DNA from: Hippasteria phrygiana
Taxonomy: Eukaryota > Echinodermata > Asteroidea > Valvatida > Goniasteridae
DNA length: 64,000 nucleotides
Assembly (NCBI GenBank): GCA_037893225.1
Contig: JAZGUH010000123.1
Coordinates: 1,533,001 to 1,597,000 of the forward strand
Reading direction: 5' to 3'
Part shown: positions 56,139 through 64,000 of the stretch, piece after piece
Layout: every line of letters starts with the position of its first letter
Position numbering within the stretch: the stretch's first letter is position 1
The notes under the pieces: generated by a model
Database searches by the model: none
What the model was told of the DNA's origin: nothing
The model's input: the letters and a program-made list of their open reading frames with translations, nothing else
Made by a program: the position numbers and the translations under genes

Positions 56139-56373
56139 TCACAAATGTGACCCACTCTACAAAAATGAGTTTGATGTGTTAAAAATACATTTTTAAGCTT
56201 TACAGTTGGTCTGAAAGAGCATGAAATAAGCTTTCATTTGATATATGGCACAACTCTGCAGTGTAATGCATTGTTTTTTTATGATTTCTTTTATGTGTGC
56301 GACATTAAAACACCCCCTACGTGAAAGTGTAATGCGCGACATCCGACTCATTTTTGCAGAGCGGGTCACAAAT
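56139..56373. mobile_element. TIR element, TGTGACCC(A/G)CTC ends
   Basis: The left end AAATGTGACCCACTCTACAAA and right end TTTGCAGAGCGGGTCACAAAT are inverted, continuing into ATGAGT/ACTCAT. It interrupts unit 3 relative to the equivalent place in unit 2 (about 52770). Confidence 0.7.
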
Positions 56374-57791
56374 ATCTTTGCATGGGACTTATGAAAGACC
56401 TCCGGAATTAGAACAGCTAATAATGCCATATTAACCAATCAAAATAAGATGAAAAGTAAAGTTAAAACCATCACAACCAATGTGACTGATCACATCCATT
56501 CTCCTGTTGTCGGACTGAAGTACTTTCCAGTTAGATTATTTAATTAGATTTACTTATTAACATTTAAAAACTTAAGCAAACAGATTAAAATAAACCACCT
56601 TTAAAAAAAGTCAGACTCATGTCACACCACATTGCTCTGATTGAAGCCGTGGCTTATTCAATTCATTTTCCATTGTTTTTGCTATTTTTTGCCACTGTTC
56701 TGTATACGGGTCATTCCATGCCAAATCACCCAGAGGTTGTCAGGGGTCCAACTGGGATTTGGTTGAAACTTTAAAAAAAAATACCTCAGCATGCATCATA
56801 AACACACGCACAATTTTAGTGCCAAACTCCAAGTCGTTTCTGAGATATAACCTAAAAATTCCTACCCCACTCGCTTTTTCTATTCATAATTGCACCGGTA
56901 ATGTTTTTTACATTTTTGGAGGCCCATATCTCCAAAATGCAGTGGGATTTTTACTTTTAAAGTGTTACACAGGTTAAATGGCATCCAATCTGCAAAATGT
57001 TGTGATCACAAGTAGCATATCGTTTTACCTTTACGAGATACAGGCCCTCGAACCCCTATTTCAGATGAGAAAAGTAACATTTTGCCATATTTGGCTCCCT
57101 CCTGGTGCCCACAGAAATGGTCAGAATGACTTCATATTTCATATGCATAAACATTAGGTGCATGTGTATGCTTCTAATCAAGGACTAACCAGCCACACCT
57201 TTTATGGAGATGTGGCCATCAGCGTCTGAATTTGGGTCCACAGAACAAAAATGCCGAAATGACACCCCCCGCTTTTTGATGGGCAGTTCACCCAATCTTC
57301 CACTACCCATCCAACTGAAACTTGCATGTAAAAGTACTATATCCAATCTACATTTGATGTGAAATTCAGGCTGATATCTTTTTCCCCTTCATGTGTAAGG
57401 GGCTTTTGTAAAAAAAAAAAAAGGCATACTTTGCATATGGGTCAACGAACTTTGGAGAAATTAGCATATGTAAACACTTGTATAAAGTTTGTTGACCCAT
57501 ATGCAAAATATACCTTTTTTTTTTCAAAAATAAAAAAACATGACTGATAACAGATACCAACCTGAATTTTGTACCAGTCAGGTGAACCGCACATCAGAAG
57601 GGGGGGGGGGGGGTGTTTTTTGGCATTTTTCTCTGCAGAGCCACGTTCAGACCCTGACCATGTCCCCCGAAAGGGTGTGATTAGTTAATTCTTGATAAGA
57701 AGTAAACACTTGCACCTAGTGTGTATGCATATTGAATATTAAGTCATTCTGACTTAGTGGGCACCGGGCAGGGGGGGGGGGGGGGGGGGGG

Positions 57792-58561
57792 GGGTGCATT
57801 CGAGTAGCTCACCCGGGTCGACTCGGGTGAAGGCAGACGGGTCAGCCACGAGAGCTGGGCTAATAGAACAGTCAAACGCCCTCTCCTGTTGATGTCACCT
57901 TGCACTCGAGTCGGCCATGGAGGAATAAGAGTCGACGATTGTGTAGTTAGTAGTTACGGACTCCTCTTTATATTTGAGCCATTTCGAGTCAAGGTTGTTT
58001 TTATCATTTCAAAATTAATTTATCAACCTAAAGTATACTCCTCTAAATTCTAATGACATAATTTTTGGTAATTCTGAACAGTTTCCTGCGGGAGAAAATG
58101 CAATTTTCTTACGTGTTTTACGGTTGGTGTCTTGCGAATCATTGCGTTCTTCGCCATCTTTATTTTCGTGTTGTGTTTTGTCATCTTTGTTGTCGTTTTA
58201 CCCAAAAATTTCCCACAAAAACATTTAAAACTCTGCCCTCTATCTATACGACACACCTGTTTGCAATCTAGTTTGCTAAGTCCAATAACTTAAAAGTAGA
58301 TTTTGTTCTCATATAGGAACAGTCCTTAACTACACAATTGCCCTTGAGGTCAGCCATATTTTTAATTCCCCGCTCCAGTACAATCTGTGGGTAGTCAGAC
58401 TTAACTACGCATGCGTGTGACGTAATTCCACCAGTGACTCTGCTCCGCGAGCAGGGTCTGTGGTGGCTGACCCAAGTGAGCCCCGGGTATTATGTCAGAC
58501 ATAATCGAACGGCACGGGGCCAACCCGAGTCGACCCGGGTGAGCTACTCGAACGCACCCTA
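57792..58561. mobile_element. TIR element nested in the 56.7-58.8 kb palindrome
   Basis: GGTGCATTCGAGTAGCTCAC and, inverted, GGTGCGTTCGAGTAGCTCAC at the ends, continuing through CCGGGTCGACTCGGGT (about 38 bp). A long G-run (about 57769-57794) precedes it. Confidence 0.75.
57930..58345. mobile_element. TIR MITE nested at third level, copy 2 of the 12934 family
   Basis: Ends CGATTGTGTAGTTA and TAACTACACAATTG. The interior aligns with 12960-13350. Confidence 0.65.
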
Positions 58562-58918
58562 TGAATGTGAAAAAGGGGGGCAGGGTAGGAAATTTCAGAG
58601 GGGTCATATCTCAGAAACCATTTGAAGACGGACACTAACATTTTGCATGTGTTCATGGTACATGTCGAGGTACTTTTAGAAAAAGTTTCAACAAAAACTG
58701 AGTCGGACCCCTGACAACTTTTCAGAAATTTAGGTGATTTTGCACCGAATGACCCATACAAAAGTGGTTGGGTAAAAAACAAAAGTGCAGTCCATCTAGA
58801 ACTTATTTTTCTTTCTTTTCTATTTTTCAAGTGATTGCTCTTTTGTTACATTAAATTTGTGGTTGCATAAGTCTGATTACACTGGGATAATGATAAGTTT
58901 TGCTGTCATTGTTTGATG

Positions 58919-59872
58919 TCAGTAGCAATGTGAGGGTAGCAAGCTGTGCACTGCTTGCCGAAGCTCCTTGTTCCTCCAGTAATAAATGACGACATTCAGC
59001 CAACTGTTGCTTAATAAGAAAGCTTCTGCAGTAATATCCAAACTGTGCCCATGTGAGATGATGCCATGTGAGACTAAGACGAGTCTAACAATGTTGAACC
59101 CCCAGCAGATGCATAAAGCTCCCGTTATGATGATGACGGTCGTAACAGACTTGGTGCTGATTGGTTGCGGAGCGTTCGGTCTCTCTTGAGGGTTGCCAAT
59201 TTGAATCTGAGCAGCAATGCGTCGAGCCTGATGACGAGCAATTTTGAGAATGTGTACATAAAGTATCAGTATGATACTAAATGTAATTGTGAGTAAGGAG
59301 ATGTACACAGCATACAAGGCAGATTTACCTTTAACTGGCCTGCAGTTGTTTTTGATGGAGATTTTGAAAAGGCCTTGTAACAATATGACATGCAGAGTGA
59401 TGCTTGCAGTCAGAGTCACTGTCCAAATAAGAGCGATACTAATCTTTGCCCGTTTTGGTGTCATGAGATTTGGGTAGCGCAGGGAATGGACAATAGCAAT
59501 GTAGCGATCAATTGTTAAAAGGACCAGGGACATCATACTAACTAAAAAGAGTGATGGAGATAAGCCTTGCCAAACAGTGCAGAGAAACTCTCCCAGCACC
59601 CATTTGCCTGCTATGAGTGAAGTCAGCCTTGGAGTTGCAGAAAAAAGCCCAATGCAGATGTCAGAAATAGTAAGCGAAGCCATGAACATCTTGGTGGTTT
59701 CTTGGATGCCGCTGGCCCGATGAAGAGTAACAAGGCCCAGTGGATTTAGAATGAGTATCAGAACGATCACCAGAGTCACAAGCACATTGGCAAAGATTTT
59801 CAACGGCTCCTGCTTTGCAGTGAATGCTGCTTGTGTGGTCATTTCAGATGCATTGCTGTATGTAGAATTCAT
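58919..59872 (-). CDS. class A GPCR 3, 317 aa, intronless
   Basis: Third paralogue. N-terminal 95 residues are almost identical to the other two. Differences cluster from TM3 to TM7, for example WQGLSPSLFLVS in TM3, LLQGLFKISIKNNC in ECL2 and CWGFNIVRLVLV in TM6. DRY and disulfide cysteines are kept; TM7 is NVVIY. ICL3 is full length. Intact open frame; upstream 600 bp near-identical to GPCR 1. Confidence 0.92.
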   Translation of the reverse strand: MNSTYSNASEMTTQAAFTAKQEPLKIFANVLVTLVIVLILILNPLGLVTLHRASGIQETTKMFMASLTISDICIGLFSATPRLTSLIAGKWVLGEFLCTVWQGLSPSLFLVSMMSLVLLTIDRYIAIVHSLRYPNLMTPKRAKISIALIWTVTLTASITLHVILLQGLFKISIKNNCRPVKGKSALYAVYISLLTITFSIILILYVHILKIARHQARRIAAQIQIGNPQERPNAPQPISTKSVTTVIIITGALCICWGFNIVRLVLVSHGIISHGHSLDITAEAFLLSNSWLNVVIYYWRNKELRQAVHSLLPSHCY

Positions 59873-60496
59873 GGTTCTAATGTCTGTACAGTGAATGCTT
59901 CACACCAAGTGATGTTGTCACTGATTCTCCTGTGAGCTTGAAGAGGATGTTGCAAGTTTGTCTGTCAGCAGATCCCATCTACACCAAACTGAGAATGATG
60001 TGCTTGAGTGTCACCATATCCCACTAAATGCCTTGGAGGACGGTATTGAGCACCTAAATACTATCAAGGCAGAGCCTCATCTGAGCAACAAATAACCTGT
60101 TGCTTTGACAACTCTGAAGATGTGTCTACAATCCATGTTATTCATTCGTCAAGTACTGAAAACTAAACCAAACAGTGCCAACAATCTCTAATTGCTTTTC
60201 CTCAATTATCCAGCCTTGAATGACAACTTGATTGCCTCTTCACGATATTTCTTTTCCCATAAATGCATCACTTAACCATATTTTAAGAGATATAACGATT
60301 GACAGTTTTGTTAAGTGACTGTACCTTGGATTGTGTTTATTTGTGTCCATGAAAGCATCCTGAAGGCACACAAAAATCACCCAGTCTTGATAAATGAAAA
60401 CTGACATTATCAGGGCAACTGCTTTATGTCATTTGATGTCCTATAGACTGCTCTGAGATGATCAGAAGGCAATTATTTGTAAGCTTGAAGGGGTCT
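59873..60496 (-). promoter_or_regulatory. conserved 5' flank of GPCR 3 (putative promoter region)
   Basis: Near-identical to 45367-45990, with only scattered substitutions visible. Specific elements not resolved. Confidence 0.4.
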
Positions 60497-63241
60497 CACT
60501 GGCAACCCCAGCCAGCTTGGCAGGGAGATTCCAGACGCAGGTAAAAAAGGCTGTGATTGAATGGTATTCATTCCATAAATTGCCTTATTGTCTTTTAATC
60601 AAACATGTTAATTAAATTTTGATTTAATTTTGGTGTAATGTTTTATAAATTTTGATTGTATTAATTCAGACTGCTTGAGCAGTTTCGTTAAACTTGGATA
60701 ATTTCCTCCCCAAATCCCTACTTCCGCCCTTGATTACAGCTTCTCCCCTTCATGCAGCCGGATCACCTGCCACAATGTCATCAAGCCCTGCGGCCACCCC
60801 ATCCCCACCCTGCCTCCATCAGCCTCTGTTCTGACCCCTAAACTAGCCCTGTCATTGACCCCTTCCCATCCTGGTCTCCCAGTCCCACTGTGCCCTGCAC
60901 ATGCTAATGTGCCTGGACATACTGACAGCAGCCCAGGAAGCCCAGTTGATGGTCTTGGCTGTGCAGATGGAGAGGCAGTGCATCACTAAATGTGTACTCT
61001 AATTGGTTAACAGGTTTGAAGGTGAGATGGTTGATCCATTTTTTTCAGCCTCTTTGTCAGTCCATCTGTTTTCTGTCTGTCCTTGTGAAGGATGTATCAA
61101 GTTCAACTTCAGATGTCATCGTCAGTCTCTTGTCTTTGACAAGTATACCAAAGTTGAACCCCAGATATATCCCATATTAATTAAACTGATGTGAGTGCAT
61201 ATAGCTGTGTGTTCACTCGCATTGATCACTAGTCAACATCACTCAATCCTACACAAACTTGGAGGACATTTTTTACTAGATTTGAGTGACCATCTCATAC
61301 TCAGTATTCCATGACCTGATCTGGGTGAGTGACCTATGGTTTTAAAGAGAAGATCTTAGGCTACATAATTATGCTAATTTGGTGACATCAGTATGATTAA
61401 TATGGGATATATGTGGTCTTTAATTTCGGTATACTTTTTGACTCATCTTTTAACCATGGCAACTAAATCTGTTTGCGGAACCCAATTTTGCACTTAACCT
61501 TAACCCCAGAGGCATTTTTGGCCAAGAACCTTGATGAAATCCTCCATCCTGTTGTATTCAAATCTAGTGGTTATTGTATCTGGCCTGTTCACTGTTTGCT
61601 TATTGAGTTGCCCCCACGTTTGAGGAAGCAGAATAGAATGTTAACAACATTGTGGTTTGGAAAGCTAAAACCTCACACAGAAACCTAATTGAAACCGTTT
61701 GTTCAGGAAATGGAACAACTTGCAGCACAAGGTGTAACATGGAAAGATGGGAATTCAGGATGGGTTAAACGTACTAGGGTGGTAGCAGCTGTTTGTATTG
61801 CAGACACAATCTGTCGGCCAATGATAAGAAACTGCACTCAGTTTAATGGGCACTTTGGGTGTGACTGGTGCTACCACCCAGGTGTAACTGTAGCAAAAGG
61901 GCAAGGCCATGCACGAGTCTATCCATACGAGGAACATGTCCTGACTGATGACGAACATCACAGGCATGCTTATCAAGCTTTGGAAGAAGGGGTTCGAGTG
62001 TCTGGTGTCAAAGGGCCGACGATACTTATGCGTCTTCCACACTTTAACATGATCAGTGGATTTGCACCAGATTACATGCATGCAGTTCTTCTCGGGATAT
62101 GTAGACAGATGACATGTGGTTCGATTCATCCTACCATCAGTCACCATGGTATATTGGAAGAAGTGTTGATAGGCTTGATGAGCGGTTGTTGGCAATCCAT
62201 CCTCCACAAGAAATAACCAGACGTCCACGCTCCCTCAAGACCAGGAGATACTTCAAAGCAAATGAATGGCGGGCTTTTTTTGCTTTTTTATTCAACAGTC
62301 ATTCTAGAAGGAGTGTTAGGTCATAGGTACAAGGGGCATTTGGATCTACTGGTTGTAGCCATACATGCTCTTTTGAAGGATGAAGTGAAAACCACATCAA
62401 TAGACATGGCTGAAAGGCAGCTTTCAGAGTTTGTAGAGCAGATGGAAGATCTCTATGGTGTGGAACATTTGTCCTTCAACATCCATCAATTGATGCACGT
62501 ATCACAGTCTGTGAGAAATTGGGGCCCCCTCTGGGCAATATCTGGTTTTACTTTTGAGGATCAAAATGGAGTCTTATTAAAGTTTGTCAAAGGAACACAG
62601 TATGTACCCGAGCAGATTTACAACCACTTTGTTTTGAAGGAAAGTTTACCTTCAGAAGCCAACAAGAAGATGGTTGGAGCAACTCCGCCAGTGTGCTCAA
62701 TGTATTTACGGCTGACATCAACCCAGAAGCACCCACACAGTCATTACCATCTGTCAGTCGATGTTGTTGTTTGTGGCCTACCAGTGTTAATGAAGTTGAA
62801 GCCTGTAGAGCAGATTGCTATTGAAGGCTGTCTGGGGAGAGTTTTGGATGTTGGACATTTTGTACAACACTATATAAACGTTTCATTGTGAACCATACAA
62901 TGTATCATGCACTGAAGTACAAGCAGTCTCCAAAAAGTTCGAACTACACCTTCATGTCTTCAGAGGGGTCATTCTGGGACATACTGAGTTTTGTTTCATT
63001 GATGGTGTGTGGCCATGTGGAATATTGTGATTGTAGGTATGACAGGTTTGTCATAGCGAGGCAGCTCAGACCAGTGTCTCAATCAGTCAGATGTCAACAG
63101 CTCTATGTCCAACAGGTAGAAGTTCTTCAGCATATGGTTAGGGCTTTCTCAGTCACTGAAATGGAAAGAAAAGCAGTAAGGATGACTAATGGGCATAAGG
63201 TTTTTGTTGCACCTTTGCCAAACAAATTAGAGAGTGATTAA
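60497..63241 (+). pseudogene. CACTA/EnSpm-type transposase, copy B, inactivated
   Basis: Near-identical to copy A with the same TAA (61686-61688), the same frameshift near 62115 and the same frameshift near 62870. It has private changes: one extra T in the run at about 62274 (additional frameshift), and a 3-bp loss near 61264 and near 62860. Same domain signatures as copy A. Confidence 0.8.
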
Positions 63242-63406
63242 ATCTTGGTGAGCAATTCTGCGACATTAATTCTACATGTTCTTGTATTTAGGATACATAC
63301 ATGTAAATCTAAATGATTTTAGGATTTATAGGTGATGGAACTTTTGTTGCGATGTTGTGCAAAGCCACATTTTTCTTCCGTATCCTCATTATTTAATTAA
63401 AACAAC

Positions 63407-64000
63407 TTAAAGGAACCATGCTTCCCAAATTGACCGGATCACATTTTATTTCATAAATAAATTCATTTATATGTATTAAATGTGAATTAAAAGCCAAACT
63501 GGTTTAAGCGAAGTTTTAGTGTGATTATTTGCCGCTCAAAAATTGACCCCCCCTTTTTGAAATTTGTTGAGACTCAAATTGAGGGCGCTGTTCGTGACGT
63601 AGACCGAGGCACCGAAATTCATGGATCGACTCGATAGTCTGGACCCGGCCCGTATACACACACTAGGTCTACACGTGCAATTTCGTAAGTTGCAACAACA
63701 ACTAACATTGAACTTACCCTGATTTTCTCCCTTTTAGAGAAGGCTCCTCGGGGAATGGGCCGTTTAACTGCTTTCGCCTTTATCTTACTCACATCTGGGA
63801 ACTTTGTTGGGATGGCAGTGGACTTGAGCATATTTTTAATGGTCATCCCAAAGGATTTGAAAATACCAGTATCGAAACACGACGGCTCAAAGTGGTCGCT
63901 ACATAACACTGAAAAGCTGCTGGGGCCGGATGGACCTCTTTGCTCGTCACCTTCACTTTCGCCGTCCGAATTCTCCGATATTTCGCTTCAGTTGGAAATA
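63407..64000 (-). mobile_element. TTAA THAP element, copy B (runs off the right edge)
   Basis: Begins TTAAAGGAACCATG. It carries the same THAP second-half segment (63619-63909, VLCSDHFEPSCFDTG and the AIPT box) and continues into the upstream exon beyond the edge. Nearly identical to 48906-49410. Confidence 0.7.

Larger units (their letters stand above)
56705..58765. mobile_element. 2.06-kb palindromic element, nested insertions in the right arm
   Basis: The outer ends GGGTCATTCCATGCCAAATC and, inverted, GGGTCATTCGGTGCAAAATC mark the arms. Matches continue through CAGGGGTCC/GGACCCCTG, TTTCTGAGATAT, and CATTAGGTGCATGTG/CACCTAGTGTG. The centre is near 57470, with GCATATGGGTCAAC/GTTGACCCATATGC. 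The right arm is split by the 57792-58561 element. No gene. Confidence 0.75.

Overview
This is a metazoan (intron-bearing, TE-rich, AT-leaning) nuclear window. The combination of multi-exon genes with GT-AG introns, a tandem family of intronless rhodopsin-class GPCRs, a tnp2/CACTA-type transposase, THAP elements, many tRNA-derived SINEs and many palindromic MITEs suggests a marine invertebrate, most likely a deuterostome such as an echinoderm. That taxonomic guess is inference; no rRNA or mitochondrial marker is present.

Region 1 (about 1-32,430, minus strand). After a non-LTR retrotransposon endonuclease fragment at the left edge, the region is spanned by one large minus-strand gene. I assembled 18 coding exons from ATG at 32432 down to TAA at 2093 whose splice sites and phases all agree (1224 codons plus stop). 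The product is a Ser/Pro-rich, mostly disordered protein with an alpha-helical N-terminus; I do not recognise the family. Its introns are full of mobile elements: TTAA-flanked piggyBac-like and Kolobok-like MITEs, foldback tRNA-SINEs, hAT-like MITEs, long hairpins and a 20-bp GC-rich tandem repeat.

Region 2 (about 32.4-41.3 kb) is almost entirely mobile DNA. Its centrepiece is a 4.44-kb foldback element (33844-38285): about 300-bp terminal inverted repeats, a left array of about ten 200-bp units, a unique core, an inverted right array of the same unit, and a perfect 9-bp target duplication. It sits inside one arm of an older palindromic element that itself has another inverted repeat in its centre. 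Next to it lies a 1.34-kb TTAA/TIR element that carries a THAP zinc-finger exon (Kolobok-like).

Region 3 (about 41.3-64 kb) is a tandem segmental duplication. Three minus-strand intronless GPCR paralogues (44434-45366, 53242-54195, 58919-59872) have duplicated flanks. Two near-identical blocks (about 44.4-49.5 kb and 58.9-64.0 kb) also each carry a degenerate tnp2/CACTA-type transposase and a second Kolobok-like TTAA element with a frameshifted THAP exon. Shared lesions in both copies show that the transposons were dead before the block was duplicated. A hAT MITE with an 8-bp target duplication, whose empty site survives in the first unit, helps date the duplications.

The best candidates for something undescribed are the foldback element with its tandem-array arms, the THAP-only TTAA elements, the foldback tRNA-SINE family, and the GPCR array with unusual TM6/TM7 motifs and divergence confined to the ligand-facing part.
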